A stretch of 64,000 nt of DNA from Nonomuraea cavernae (GCF_014646355.1 NZ_BMNH01000028.1:1-64000), one strand, 5' to 3'. Shown: positions 31,285 to 40,748, counted from the stretch's first letter. The notes: a model not told the origin generated them from the sequence alone. A program made the numbers and translations.

Positions 31285-31746
31285 CTAGCCGAGCGAGACC
31301 AGCGCGACGACGGCCAGCATCAGCAGGATCAGCGCGCCGATGATCGCCAGTAGAGCGATGACGCACCCCTTGCCGTTCCAGGGCTGTGGAGCCGGGCCGA
31401 GGGCGCCGCGCGCGTAGGTCCACAGGGGGGCGCGGTATTCGAGTTCGAGTGGCATGCCGGGCTGGAGCCAGACCGTCGCGTCCGCAGGACCGATCTGCGT
31501 GGGGAGGATATAGGGCAGATGGAGGTGAAGGTGATGCTGGCCGGGCGGGAGCGGGACCGTGTTGCGGCCCCATCTGCCTGGCATCGGGTGGCCGTTGATG
31601 ACGATCATCGGTGTGATCATGGCCAGCATGAAGCCGAGCCAGTGCCGCTTCACGTCGAGGATGAGATGCGCCTGCGCCCCGTGGGGTACGGGTGGGGGTG
31701 GTCGGTTCCATGGGGTGTACGAGGGGGGCGGATGCATGGCACTCAT
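31285..31746 (-). CDS. Membrane protein with Pro/His-rich soluble part
   Basis: A 153-residue protein. An N-terminal Pro-rich stretch precedes LILDVKRHWLGFMLAMITPM, then a strand-rich region with HHLHLHLPYILPTQIGPADA. The last ~25 residues form a span (VIALLAIIGALILLMLAVVA), so it is probably tail-anchored with the rest in the cytoplasm. The alternating HLHLHL patch could be a strand that binds metal. I recognise no family. The ATG at 31746 is plausible but M4 is equally possible. It converges with the TetR gene. Confidence 0.55.
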   Translation of the reverse strand: MSAMHPPPSYTPWNRPPPPVPHGAQAHLILDVKRHWLGFMLAMITPMIVINGHPMPGRWGRNTVPLPPGQHHLHLHLPYILPTQIGPADATVWLQPGMPLELEYRAPLWTYARGALGPAPQPWNGKGCVIALLAIIGALILLMLAVVALVSLG

Positions 31747-31952
31747 GCTAGTGCCATCACCTACACCCTCAAGGTCGACCGCAAGGGCCTGCCGAGCAGG
31801 CTGACCACCTCGTGGCTGGCCACCGACCTCGCGGCCATCCCCGCCTGGGACGAGAAGACGGTCGTGACCGAGACCCGCTACACCGGCTGGGGGCGAAGGT
31901 GTCGGTCAAGCGACCGCCCGCGAACAAGGTCACCGACAAGCTCAAGGACTAG
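31740..31952 (+). pseudogene. LppX/LprG-like lipoprotein, C-terminal remnant
   Basis: The plus strand reads YTLKVDRKGLPSRLTTSWLA, then LAAIPAWDEKTVVTETRYTG, and, after a one-base shift, AKVSVKRPPANKVTDKLKD with a stop at 31952. This looks like the last third of an actinobacterial LppX/LprG-like or LolA-fold lipoprotein in which such a beta-strand repeat is followed by VKAPPASKVT. The signal, lipobox and N-terminal half are missing, and a frameshift breaks the tail. It overlaps the start of the gene on the opposite strand. Confidence 0.5.
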
Positions 31953-31965
31953 CGGCCGGCGCGCG

Positions 31966-32841
31966 TCAGCTCGCCTGGAGGCTTTCGTGGAGCCGGACGG
32001 CGAACTCCTCCGGATGGGAGCCGAACCCCCCGTGGTCGCCGGGGAAGTCGACGACCCGGGTGCCCAGCCGCTCGGCCAGGGCGACGGCGACCCGGTAGGG
32101 CGGCTCACCGTCCGAGGCGACGCCCACCGCGGGGAGCACCCGCACCCGGGACGCCCGCAGCGTGTCGAGGTCGGGGACGTACCTGGAGAACGGCGGCACC
32201 TCGTAGCCGATGAAGAACTCCATGTTCGCGCCGAGGCGCGCCATCATCGCCATCGTCTCCGGATCGGGCTCGCTCGCCGTGCCGCCTCCCGGGATGCGGC
32301 CGGAGCCCTCCTCGTCCGGCTCGGCACCCTCCGTCGGCCCGCCGTCGCTCATCTGGAGGCCCTCGCTGAGGACCTGGCCCGCGGCCTCGGCCCCTTCCTT
32401 GCGGAAGGCCTCCTCCACGTCCCGCATGACCACCCGCCAGTGGTCGCGGTCGGGCAGCAGCTCGAACATGGACGGCTCGTGGGCCACCAGGGTGCGCACC
32501 TGCTCGGGATGGCGGGTGGCCAGCTCCACGCCGATCACCGCGCCGGAGCTGTTGCCGAAGACGTACGCGGGAGCCGCCGCCGTGACGCCCACCGCCGACA
32601 GCACGCGATGCGCGTCGTCGCCGTGGACCTCGATGCTCTGCGGCTCCGGTGGACCGTCGAGCGGGCTGCGCGAGTTGCCGCGCCGGTCGTACCTCACCAC
32701 CGTGTAGCGGTCGGACAGCTGCCTGGCCAGGGCGGCGTAGCCGGCGGCGTCGTAGACCCCGCCGCAGATCAGCAGCAGCACGGGCCCGGACCCGTCGACC
32801 TCGTAGTGCAGGGTCGCGCCGGGCACTGTCAGGGCGTTCAT
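31966..32841 (-). CDS. Alpha/beta hydrolase
   Basis: A 291-residue hydrolase of the alpha/beta fold. The nucleophile elbow GNSSG holds Ser98 (AYVFGNSSGAVIGVELA). YTVVRYDRRGNSRSPL is the typical first helix-turn after strand 4, the oxyanion segment is ICGGVYDAAG, and a late Asp-His occurs at DFPGDHGGFG (His270). A long Glu/Gly/Pro-rich insert (about 160-200) suggests a variable lid. I chose the ATG at 32841, preceded by GGAGAG; ATG 32844 is too close to it. No signal peptide. It is downstream of the MFS gene on the same strand and may belong with it. Substrate unknown. Confidence 0.85.
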   Translation of the reverse strand: MNALTVPGATLHYEVDGSGPVLLLICGGVYDAAGYAALARQLSDRYTVVRYDRRGNSRSPLDGPPEPQSIEVHGDDAHRVLSAVGVTAAAPAYVFGNSSGAVIGVELATRHPEQVRTLVAHEPSMFELLPDRDHWRVVMRDVEEAFRKEGAEAAGQVLSEGLQMSDGGPTEGAEPDEEGSGRIPGGGTASEPDPETMAMMARLGANMEFFIGYEVPPFSRYVPDLDTLRASRVRVLPAVGVASDGEPPYRVAVALAERLGTRVVDFPGDHGGFGSHPEEFAVRLHESLQAS

Positions 32842-32959
32842 CATCTTCTCTCCTCGATGGGCACAGTTGATCACAAGGTGGGGGACTGCCGCGGGTTTCG
32901 CGGCCGGTCACAGGGGAGTCGGAGCCCGGTTCAGGCTCTCGACGTCTCCTGACGACGTT

Positions 32960-34459
32960 TCAGACACCGGTCGCGTCCCGGCGCAGCGCCAGCCGGAGCA
33001 GGACGGCGAGGGTGAGGAAGAGGACGACCCCGATCACCGCCACCGAGTTCACCGCCGTGGTGAAGGCTTCGCCGGCGGCGCGGAGGAGGTCGTCGCCCGC
33101 TTCGGGGGGCAGCCGCTCGGCCATGGCCGTGGCGGTGGCGATGTTCTCCCGGGCGGCGTCCGGGGCGGTCATCTGCTGCCGGTAGACGGCCGCCCCGACG
33201 CTGCCCAGCACGGCCAGGCCGAGCGTGGAGCCGAACATGTTGCTGGTCTCCGACAGCGACGCCGCGGATCCGGCCTTTTCCGGCGGGGCGGATCCGACGA
33301 CCAGGCCGGTGCCCAGCACGAACAGCGGTCCCACGCCGAACGCCGCGATCGCGGCCCCCACCACCACGGGCACGAGCGAGTCGGCGCCCGCCTGGACGAG
33401 CAGGAGCAACGCGAGCGCCGACAGCGAGAGGCCGGCCACCATGGTCGTGACGGGCTTCAGCCGGCGCACCACCAGCGGGGCGAGCAGGGTGCCCGCCGCG
33501 ATGCCGAGGCCCGTGGGCGCCTGCCACAGACCTGCCTCGCCGGGCGCGAGCCTGATCACGCTCTGGATGTACTGGGTGGACAGCAGGCCGGTGCCGGCCA
33601 GCGCGGCGGAGGCGATCATCATGGCGGGCAGCGCCGCCCGGATGGCGGGAAGCGCGAACAGCGACAGGTTCAGCAGCGGATCCTCCAGCCGGAACTGCCG
33701 GCGGACGAACACCACGCCCAGAGCGAGCCCCACGGCGATCGCTCCGGCGGCCGACGTGCCCGCGTCGCCCGCCGCCAGCTCCTTGATGCCGTAGACGACG
33801 GGCAGGACGGTGGCCAGCGACAGGGCGACGCTGGCGAGGTCGAGCCGGCCGGCGGTCGGACTGCGGTACTCGGGCAGCAGGAGCGGGCCGGCCACCAGCA
33901 GCAGGCACATCACCGGCACGCCGAGCAGGAAGACCGACCCCCACCAGAAGTGCTCCAGCATCAGCCCGCCGACGACCGGCCCGAGAGCGGCGCCGCCGAA
34001 CTGGCTGGTCGCCCAGAAGGAGATCGCGACGCCCCGCTGGCGCTCGTCGGAGAACATGTTGCTGATCAACGCCAGCGTCGAGGGCGCCAGCGTGGCCCCC
34101 GCGACGCCGAGCAGGGCCCGCGCCACGATCAGCATCTCGGCGCTGGTCGAGTACGCCGCCATGACGGACGCGGCGGTGAACGCGGCGGCCCCGATCAGCA
34201 GCAGCCTGCGCCGGCCGACCCGGTCGCCCAGGGTGCCCATGGTGATCAGGAACCCGGCGACCATGAACCCGTAGACGTCGGTGATCCAGAGCTGCTGGGT
34301 GCCGCTCGCTCCCAGGTCGGCGCTCAGATGCGGCAGTGCCAGGAACAGCACGCCGATGTCCAGGGCCACCAGCAGGGTCGGCAGGATCAGCACGCCCAGC
34401 CCGGTCCACTCCCGCCAGCCTGCTCGCCGGCCGGTCTCGGCCGAAGGCGCGTGTCGCAT
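32960..34459 (-). CDS. MFS drug exporter, DHA2 (EmrB/QacA) type
   Basis: A 499-residue transporter with about fourteen membrane segments, the DHA2 layout. The signature after span 2 is TMGTLGDRVGRRRLL (motif A), and LGPVVGGLML is the motif-C antiporter-type Pro/Gly stretch in span 5. Such proteins export cationic or lipophilic compounds using the proton gradient. The ATG at 34459 follows GAGGAAGGA. It is preceded by the luciferase-like gene (158 bp) and followed by the alpha/beta hydrolase (118 bp) on the same strand. An 18-bp tandem duplication lies in the upstream gap. Confidence 0.9.
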   Translation of the reverse strand: MRHAPSAETGRRAGWREWTGLGVLILPTLLVALDIGVLFLALPHLSADLGASGTQQLWITDVYGFMVAGFLITMGTLGDRVGRRRLLLIGAAAFTAASVMAAYSTSAEMLIVARALLGVAGATLAPSTLALISNMFSDERQRGVAISFWATSQFGGAALGPVVGGLMLEHFWWGSVFLLGVPVMCLLLVAGPLLLPEYRSPTAGRLDLASVALSLATVLPVVYGIKELAAGDAGTSAAGAIAVGLALGVVFVRRQFRLEDPLLNLSLFALPAIRAALPAMMIASAALAGTGLLSTQYIQSVIRLAPGEAGLWQAPTGLGIAAGTLLAPLVVRRLKPVTTMVAGLSLSALALLLLVQAGADSLVPVVVGAAIAAFGVGPLFVLGTGLVVGSAPPEKAGSAASLSETSNMFGSTLGLAVLGSVGAAVYRQQMTAPDAARENIATATAMAERLPPEAGDDLLRAAGEAFTTAVNSVAVIGVVLFLTLAVLLRLALRRDATGV

Positions 34460-34526
34460 GATGGAGTCCTTCCTCGGTCACACGTTCGTGCCTGTGAGGC
34501 ACCTGTTGTGACCGGGTCGGACCAGA

Positions 34527-34562
34527 CGGCCGCGTCTCGACATGCGGCCGCGTCTCGACATG
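34527..34562. repeat. 18-bp tandem duplication upstream of the MFS gene
   Basis: CGGCCGCGTCTCGACATG occurs twice head to tail, followed by a partial third CGGCCG. It lies in the 158-bp gap before the MFS gene start and could be a regulator-binding pair or simple slippage. Confidence 0.7.
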
Positions 34563-34617
34563 CGGCCGGAATACGCCACCACCGCCGCCGGCGAGATCCC
34601 GGACGGCGGAGACGGGC

Positions 34618-35607
34618 TCAGCCGGCGCGCTGGTCGCGGGCCTGCGCGAGCAGCTCGAACGAGCGCAGCCAGACCTTCCGGTCGGGCGCGGAGGAGACGG
34701 CGATCAGCTCGTCGGCCTGCGCGTGCTCGGCGAACCGGTCGAGGTAGTCGGTCACCTCGGCCGGAGTGCCGACGGCCGAGTAGGTGGTCATCTGGAGGAT
34801 CTGCCGTCCCGCCGGTGATGCGAGGATGTGGTCGGCCTCCTCCGGCGTGAACGTCCGGCCCCGGCCGAGCAGCAGGCCGACCCGGCTCCGCTTCGTGGCC
34901 AGGAACTGCTCCTGCGCCTCGGCCGCGGTGTCGGCCGCGATGACGTTGACGCCGGCCATGACGTACGGGTGATCGAGCTGCCTCGACGGCTTGAAATCGC
35001 GGCGGTAGAGGGCGACGGCCTCCTCCAGCGCGTTCGGCGCGAAGTGGGAGGCGAACGCGTACGGCAGCCCGAGGGCGGCGGCGAGACCGGCGCCGAACAG
35101 GGAGGAGCCGAGGATGTACAGCGGCACGTCGGTGCCCTTGCCCGGCGTCGCGTCGACGCCCGGGATCCGCGACTCGCCCGTCAGGTAGCCCTGCAGCTCC
35201 AGGACGTCCTGCGGGAAGCCGTCGGCCGACGCCGGGCTGCGGCGCAGTGCCCGCATCGTCTGCTGGTCGCTGCCCGGCGCCCGGCCGAGGCCCAGGTCGA
35301 TGCGGCCGGGGTGCAGGGACGCGAGGGTGCCGAACTGCTCGGCGATGGTCAGCGGCGAATGGTTGGGCAGCATGACGCCGCCCGCTCCGAGGCGGATCGT
35401 CCGGGTGTGCGCCGCCACGTGGGCGATGAGGACGCTGGTCGCCGAGGAGGCGATGGTGGGCATGTTGTGGTGCTCCGCGTACCAGATCCGCTTGTATCCC
35501 CACTCCTCGGCGCGTTGGGCCAGAGTCACGCTGGCCCGCAGGCTGTCGCCCGCCGTCTCTCCCTCGCCGATGTGCGCCAGGTCAAGAATCGAGAGGGGAA
35601 GAGCCAT
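34618..35607 (-). CDS. LLM-class flavin-dependent oxidoreductase
   Basis: A 329-residue bacterial-luciferase-like monooxygenase of the MsnO8-type group. It begins [20 protein letters not shown], with [20 protein letters not shown] (the conserved Glu-His-His flavin region), [19 protein letters not shown] and the phosphate-binding [20 protein letters not shown] and [15 protein letters not shown]. It uses FMNH2 or F420H2 with oxygen on an unknown substrate. The ATG at 35607 is the clear N-terminus. It diverges from the amino-acid permease gene and precedes the MFS exporter on the same strand. Confidence 0.9.
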   Translation of the reverse strand: MALPLSILDLAHIGEGETAGDSLRASVTLAQRAEEWGYKRIWYAEHHNMPTIASSATSVLIAHVAAHTRTIRLGAGGVMLPNHSPLTIAEQFGTLASLHPGRIDLGLGRAPGSDQQTMRALRRSPASADGFPQDVLELQGYLTGESRIPGVDATPGKGTDVPLYILGSSLFGAGLAAALGLPYAFASHFAPNALEEAVALYRRDFKPSRQLDHPYVMAGVNVIAADTAAEAQEQFLATKRSRVGLLLGRGRTFTPEEADHILASPAGRQILQMTTYSAVGTPAEVTDYLDRFAEHAQADELIAVSSAPDRKVWLRSFELLAQARDQRAG

Positions 35608-35834
35608 GGGGAACAAGCCTTTCGCGGTGGACCAAGAGGAGCCGGGTGGGGCATTCACCTCGCCATGGGCCGTACAACCGCGGCGGCTTACCGGATATTT
35701 CGCCTGGTGCCGGATTCGGTGCGGAGGTCGTACCAAGCGCGCGGCGGCGGCGGGCCGGTTGGGCCCCTCGCATGGGAAAAGGCGCAGGCGGGAAGGGGGA
35801 GGTGCAAGGTACGACAGGTGGTCAGGAGGCCGGC

Positions 35835-37226
35835 ATGGCTGCTTCGCGGAGCATCTTCCGCCGCAAACCGGTTGAGCAGATCGCCGGCGAGCACGAGGGA
35901 GAGCTGGAGCGGACGCTCGGTCTGTGGCAGCTCACCGCGATCGGCGTCGGGGGCATCATCGGGGCGGGCATCTTCGCGCTCGCGGGGGCGGTCGCCAACG
36001 AGACGGCCGGCCCGGCCGTGATCCTGTCGTTCCTCATCGCCGGAGTGGCCAGCGCGGCGGCGGCCTTCTCCTACGCGGAGTTCGCCGGGATGATCCCGAA
36101 GGCCGGATCGGCCTACACCTACGGCTACGCGGTCCTCGGCGAGATCGTGGGCTGGTTCATCGGCTGGGACCTGCTGCTCGAATACACCGCCATCGTCGCG
36201 GTCGTGGCCATCGGCATCTCCGGCTACTTCGGCTTCCTCGTCCAGAACCTCGGCTTCACCCTGCCCTCCTGGATGCTCGGCGCGCCGGGCACCGGCAACG
36301 GGCACGTGGTCGACCTGTTCGCGGTGATCCTGTGCCTGCTGATCGCCTACCTGCTCAACCTCGGCATCAAGACGGCGGCCAGGTTCGAGACGTTCGTGGT
36401 CGCGGTCAAGGTGGCCGTGGTGCTCCTGGTGATCGCGGTCGGCTTCTTCTACGTCAACACCGCCAACTACACGCCGTTCTTCCCGTTCGGCATCAGCGGG
36501 GCCATCACCGGCGCGGCCACCGTGTTCTTCGCCGTCTTCGGCTACGACGCGATGAGCACCGCGGCCGAGGAGTCCAAGGACGCCCGCCGTCACATGCCCA
36601 AGGCGATCATCTATTCACTGGTCATCTCGATGGTGCTCTACGTGCTGGCCACGCTCGTGCTCACCGGCATGCAGAACTACCGGGAGATCGACCCGGAGAG
36701 CGGATTCTCCTCGGCGTTCGCCTCGGTCGGCCTGTCCGGGCTGGCGTCCGTCATCGCGGTCGGCGCCATCGTCGGCATCCTGACCGTGATGTTCACCTTC
36801 ATGCTCGGTGTCACCCGGGTGTGGTTCTCCATGAGCCGTGACGGCCTGCTGCCGATCTGGTTCGCCAAGCTGCATCCCGTGCGCCGGGTGCCCACGCGCG
36901 TCACCTGGATCGTGGGCGTCGGCTCGGCGCTGATCGCCGGGTTCCTGCCCATCCGGGAGGCCGCCGAGCTGACCAACATCGGGATCCTGCTGGCCTTCGT
37001 GGTGGTGTGCGTGGCGGTGATCGTGCTCCGCTACCGCAGCCCCGACCTGCCGAGGGAGTTTCGTACGCCGTGGATGCCGGTCGTGCCGGCCGTCGGGGTG
37101 ATCTTCTCGCTCTGGCTGATCACCTTCCTCGACCCGGTCACCTGGCTCCGCTTCGCGGTCTGGTTCGTGCTCGGCCTGATCATCTACTTCGCCTACAGCC
37201 GCCGCCACTCGGCGCTCGAACCGTAG
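35835..37226 (+). CDS. APC-family cationic amino acid permease
   Basis: A 463-residue transporter with about twelve spans. The APC signature is [20 protein letters not shown] in span 1 and [20 protein letters not shown] in the loop before span 3; [20 protein letters not shown] is the span-6 region with the conserved Glu pair. It resembles the cationic amino acid transporter (CAT) group. The ATG at 35835 follows AGGAGG; the long open frame upstream is not membrane-like. Probably an electrochemical-gradient-driven amino acid importer. Divergent from the LLM gene; no operon partner downstream. Confidence 0.92.
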   Translation: MAASRSIFRRKPVEQIAGEHEGELERTLGLWQLTAIGVGGIIGAGIFALAGAVANETAGPAVILSFLIAGVASAAAAFSYAEFAGMIPKAGSAYTYGYAVLGEIVGWFIGWDLLLEYTAIVAVVAIGISGYFGFLVQNLGFTLPSWMLGAPGTGNGHVVDLFAVILCLLIAYLLNLGIKTAARFETFVVAVKVAVVLLVIAVGFFYVNTANYTPFFPFGISGAITGAATVFFAVFGYDAMSTAAEESKDARRHMPKAIIYSLVISMVLYVLATLVLTGMQNYREIDPESGFSSAFASVGLSGLASVIAVGAIVGILTVMFTFMLGVTRVWFSMSRDGLLPIWFAKLHPVRRVPTRVTWIVGVGSALIAGFLPIREAAELTNIGILLAFVVVCVAVIVLRYRSPDLPREFRTPWMPVVPAVGVIFSLWLITFLDPVTWLRFAVWFVLGLIIYFAYSRRHSALEP

Positions 37227-37320
37227 ACCCGGTCGGCGGAGGCGGGACGCCGGATTGGGCGAACTGGCTTCGCACGCCAAGCATGGACGGTTAGTGTCAC
37301 TCCGGACACGAGGAGTGATG

Positions 37321-38430
37321 ATGAGCAAGGTTGCGCGGGCCGTCGAGTTGAAGGCCGAGCTGGTCCACTTCGCCACGTCGGGCAGGTTCGGCCGTGAGCT
37401 GGGCGCGGTGCTCGACCGGTTCTACGCCGACGGGCCGCCGGCGGACGAGGCCGCCGCCTTCCTGCCCGTCGACTTCTTCGCCCACCAGCACCGGCTGCCG
37501 TCGGGCGAGACGGTCGTGGACCGCTTCGTGGCCGAGCGGGCCGGGCTCGACCGGTCCGACGTGGAGCTGCTGCTGAGCTGGAAGACCGTGGTCGAGGGAG
37601 TGTTCGAGGTGCGGGCGGTGGACGGCCCGGCCGTGCTGCTGTTCAACCTGGTCGACGAGCTGGTCTACCGGGCGTTCTCCAACCTGGGCGAGGGCGCCTT
37701 CGAGTCGTTGACGCCGGGCATGCACCTGGTGGGCAGGCTGATCCCGCTCGGGGCCGACTGGCTGATCAGCGGCACTCCGGCGGTGCACCCCGCGGAGGCG
37801 CGCGAGACGCTGGGGTCCGTGGCCGCGCACGTGGCGCTGGCCAATCCGGCGTGGGTGTTCCGCAACCCGGTGCTGCTGGCCCAGGCCCGTGAGACGCAGC
37901 GAGAGCAGCGCCGGTGCTTCGTCGGCTACTTCGGCACCGACCTGGTCGTGCTGGAGGGGGCGGACGTGGCCGCGTTGATGCGGGCCTACCTGGCCTACCA
38001 GGCGGCGCGGCTGGGCGGGGAGCCGCCGGAGGCGCTGGAGCTGCCCGAGCGCGTGACGTCGGCCGACACGGTGGCTCTGATCTTCGACGAGCTGGGCGGG
38101 CTCGGCTACCACGTGGACTTCGGCAGGCTGGAGGAGGTGTTCGAGGACCCCCGGCTGATCGTCAGGCGTCAATACCGCGAGCTGCTCACCACCTACCTGC
38201 GGGACGAGTCCGTCTCGCCGGTGCCGATCGAGCGGCTGGCCGAACGCGATCCGGCGAAGGCGGGGGCGGTGTTCGCCGGGCTGCTCAACCGGAAGGGGTT
38301 CGACTGGGAACGCAGTGGCGAGTTGCTGCTGCGCACGCACAAGCCGGGCTACTTCAGCGAGCCCCCACTGCCCACGGTCACCCCGATGACCGCCGCGATC
38401 GCCGAACACCTGCGAGCCCCGGCCCGTTAG
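37321..38430 (+). CDS. Conserved hypothetical protein, helical
   Basis: A 369-residue soluble protein. It begins MSKVARAVELKAELVHFATS and is mostly helical, with WKTVVEGVFEVRAVDGPAVL followed by LFNLVDELVYRAFSN, and a C-terminal TPMTAAIAEHLRA. No catalytic motif is visible to me. I chose the ATG at 37321 after GAGGAG, rather than the ATG directly before it. The gene is alone on the plus strand between a permease and PadR. Homologues seem to exist in actinomycetes, but I cannot name the family. Confidence 0.7.
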   Translation: MSKVARAVELKAELVHFATSGRFGRELGAVLDRFYADGPPADEAAAFLPVDFFAHQHRLPSGETVVDRFVAERAGLDRSDVELLLSWKTVVEGVFEVRAVDGPAVLLFNLVDELVYRAFSNLGEGAFESLTPGMHLVGRLIPLGADWLISGTPAVHPAEARETLGSVAAHVALANPAWVFRNPVLLAQARETQREQRRCFVGYFGTDLVVLEGADVAALMRAYLAYQAARLGGEPPEALELPERVTSADTVALIFDELGGLGYHVDFGRLEEVFEDPRLIVRRQYRELLTTYLRDESVSPVPIERLAERDPAKAGAVFAGLLNRKGFDWERSGELLLRTHKPGYFSEPPLPTVTPMTAAIAEHLRAPAR

Positions 38431-38460
38431 TGCCGCACCTCTGGGATTGACTGCAAACGA

Positions 38461-38490
38461 CTACTCGTGTTTGAGTACTCGCGTGAGTAG
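38461..38490. promoter_or_regulatory. PadR operator candidate over the start codon
   Basis: CTACTC and GAGTAG form the outer arms, 18 bp apart, with a perfect central palindrome GAGTACTC at 38473-38480. The start GTG of the PadR gene (38483) lies inside the right arm, so binding would block both transcription and translation. The dyad is striking in this GC-rich DNA. Confidence 0.65.
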
Positions 38491-39049
38491 CGTACGAGTT
38501 TTCATCCTGGGCACGCTCGCCAGGAGAGGGGCCATGCATGGGCACCAGATCAGGCAGAGCGCGCAGAGGGACCACACCGAGCTGTGGACCGACATCAAGG
38601 TCGGCTCCCTGTATGGCGCCCTGCACAGGATGGCCGGGGAAGGTCTGATCGAAGAGGTGCGTACCGAGCAGGAAGGGAGCCTGCCCGCGCGCACGATCTA
38701 CGAGATCACCGAGGACGGCCGTCTTGAGCTGGAGTCGCTTCGTGACGCGGCCCTGCGCGACACCAAGCTGGCCCCCGACCCCGTCGACCTGGCCCTCCAG
38801 CTCAGCGAGGACGTCCCCACCCCGATCTTGGCCTCGACGATCAGAGATCGCCTGGGAGCGCTGACCTGCAAGCTGGAGGAGTGGAGACGGCTCAAGGAAG
38901 TGGCCGCCCCCTACCTCACCCCCTTGGAGACGCACGGATTCGATCACACGCTCATGCGCCTGGAGACCGAGGTCACCTGGCACGAGGGCCTGCTGAAAGC
39001 GCTGTCCGTGACCCCGGCCGGCGTCGTGGAACGGGGAGAGGATGAGTGA
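38483..39049 (+). CDS. PadR-family transcriptional regulator
   Basis: A 188-residue PadR regulator. The winged helix-turn-helix (~1-85) begins SSVRVFILGTLARRGAMHGH (the PadR signature), then TDIKVGSLYGALHRMAGEGL and an acidic-basic wing (TIYEITEDGRLELESL). The C-terminal helical domain is of the Vir_act_alpha_C type. The GTG at 38483 gives the family N-terminus and lies within the palindrome at 38461-38490, suggesting autorepression. The stop overlaps the start of the FAD monooxygenase gene by eight bases, so the regulator and enzyme are co-translated. PadR proteins usually respond to phenolics or drugs. Confidence 0.9.
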   Translation: MSSVRVFILGTLARRGAMHGHQIRQSAQRDHTELWTDIKVGSLYGALHRMAGEGLIEEVRTEQEGSLPARTIYEITEDGRLELESLRDAALRDTKLAPDPVDLALQLSEDVPTPILASTIRDRLGALTCKLEEWRRLKEVAAPYLTPLETHGFDHTLMRLETEVTWHEGLLKALSVTPAGVVERGEDE

Positions 39050-40433
39050 GATGAGAGCCATCGCCGCATCCGGCATCGAGGTCATGGTGATCGGCGGCGG
39101 CATAGGCGGGCTGTGTCTGGCGCAGGCGCTGAATGGCGCCGGTGTGCGCGTCCAGGTCTACGAGCGCAACGAGGACCCGCGCGACTGGGTGCGGGGATAT
39201 CGCATCCACGTCAACCAGCTCGGCAGCCGCTCTCTCCGCCAGTGCCTGCCCACACCGCTCTGGGAGGCCTTCGTCGGCACCGCCGGACACCCGGGGCCGG
39301 GCTTCCGCTTCCAGACCGAACGGCTGGAGGAACTCGTGTTCGTCGACGAGGACGTAATGACCGGCGGTGCCACGGAGCCCGCCGATGCCCACTACGCGGC
39401 CAGCCGCGCGGTGCTGCGCGAACTGCTGCTCGCGGGCATACGGGACGTCGTCCGGTTCGGCAAGACGTTCGAGCGCTACGAGACCAGGCCGGACGGCCGC
39501 GTCACGGCTCACTTCGCCGACGGGACTTCAGCGACCGCGGACGTGCTGGTCGGCGCGGACGGCGCGAACTCCGCGGTGCGCGGCCAATACCTGCCTGGCG
39601 TTGATCGCGTGCTCACCGGCGCGGTCGCGGTCGGCGCGCGTCTGCCCCTGACCGAAGCGACCCGGCGATGGGTGCCCGCCCATTTCCAGGCCGGCCTGAA
39701 CGTCGTCTTCCCTGCCAGGAGATGCGCCCTGTTCACGGCGTCCTTCACGGCCAAGCGACGCGCGTCGGCCCGCGGCGGCGCGGATGATCTCGCCCTCGAC
39801 CCCGGCCTGGCCTCGTTCGGGCTCGACATCAGATCGCTGGTGGACGAGATGGAGGACTACGTCCTCCTGGCCTTCATCGCCCACCGGCGGGCGTACCCGC
39901 GGAACGCCTCCGCCTTGGCAGGCGAGGACCTGAAGCGGCTGGTCGCGGACATGACGGGCGGCTGGCACCCCGATGTCCGCCGGATGATCGCCGAGGCCGA
40001 CCCCGCCACCGTCCAGCTCATGCCCTTCAAGACGTCGACCCCGATCTCCGCATGGCCGAGCACGCCCGTCACACTGCTCGGCGACTCCGTCCACAGCATG
40101 ACCCCCGTCATGGGGTTCGGCGCGAACGTCGCGCTCCGCGACGCTGCCCTGCTGTCGAGCCGTCTCGCGGCGGTGTGTCGCGGGGAGGAGGCCCTCGTGC
40201 CCGCCGTCGCCGCGTACGAGAAGGAGATGCGCGACTACGGCTTCCGCGCCGTTCAGATGTCCCGCCGGATCTCCGACCTCATCGTCTCGGACAACACGCT
40301 CGTCAGGAGCGTGGCCAAAGGCTGGTTTCGCGCGTGCGACGCGGCCGAGCCGCTGAAGCGGATGACCTTCGGCAGGCAGTGGACGGACCACACGCCCCAA
40401 GAGCCGGAAAGGCGGCACGCCGTGAGGTTATGA
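39042..40433 (+). CDS. FAD-dependent aromatic monooxygenase
   Basis: A 463-residue flavoprotein of the class A hydroxylase group. VMVIGGGIGGLCLAQALNGA is the GxGxxG dinucleotide fold, DVLVGADGANSAVRGQ the DG motif, and VTLLGDSVHSMTPVMGFGAN the GD motif binding FAD. It would hydroxylate an aromatic or polyketide substrate using NAD(P)H and oxygen. The ATG at 39042 overlaps the end of PadR; a second ATG at 39051, nine bases after GAGAGG, is also possible. Controlled by the PadR protein, it may inactivate a phenolic or antibiotic, as related enzymes (for example rifampicin or tetracycline monooxygenases) do, but this is inference. Confidence 0.88.
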   Translation: MSEMRAIAASGIEVMVIGGGIGGLCLAQALNGAGVRVQVYERNEDPRDWVRGYRIHVNQLGSRSLRQCLPTPLWEAFVGTAGHPGPGFRFQTERLEELVFVDEDVMTGGATEPADAHYAASRAVLRELLLAGIRDVVRFGKTFERYETRPDGRVTAHFADGTSATADVLVGADGANSAVRGQYLPGVDRVLTGAVAVGARLPLTEATRRWVPAHFQAGLNVVFPARRCALFTASFTAKRRASARGGADDLALDPGLASFGLDIRSLVDEMEDYVLLAFIAHRRAYPRNASALAGEDLKRLVADMTGGWHPDVRRMIAEADPATVQLMPFKTSTPISAWPSTPVTLLGDSVHSMTPVMGFGANVALRDAALLSSRLAAVCRGEEALVPAVAAYEKEMRDYGFRAVQMSRRISDLIVSDNTLVRSVAKGWFRACDAAEPLKRMTFGRQWTDHTPQEPERRHAVRL

Positions 40434-40670
40434 CTACTGGTCGTCGTCGGCGGCGAGGTGGTCGAGGGCGCGGGTCAGGGCGTCGCCCAGGGGGCGGAAC
40501 GCCTCGGTGAGCGCGTTGGCGAGCGGGCTGAAGATCTCGGTGACCTCGCTCAGCAGGTCTGCCTCTTTTCTCTCCGGAGGCGCCCAGCGCATGGCGTCGG
40601 CGCTCAGCGCCTCCCATTCGTCGACGACGCCGTCGATGGCGTCGAGCACGTGGTCAGGGTCGCTCGGCAT
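40434..40670 (-). CDS. Small acidic helical protein
   Basis: A 78-residue protein from the ATG at 40670, ten bases after GGAG; a frame extension to 40709 is less likely. It is acidic and helical (DPDHVLDAIDGVVDEWEALS, then EIFSPLANALTEAFRPLGDA), with the last residues AADDDQ. It converges exactly with the FAD monooxygenase gene. No family recognised. Confidence 0.5.
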   Translation of the reverse strand: MPSDPDHVLDAIDGVVDEWEALSADAMRWAPPERKEADLLSEVTEIFSPLANALTEAFRPLGDALTRALDHLAADDDQ

Positions 40671-40748
40671 GGCCGTTTTCTCCAGGACGAAGGAGTCCGA
40701 CAAGGCCACGGTACCGCGCGAACCAGGCCTGATCCGGCCCGGGGAGAA

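Noticed and set aside
34478-35503. Second minus-strand frame across the LLM gene
   Set aside because: It is an out-of-frame shadow of the oxidoreductase with Arg/Pro-rich composition.
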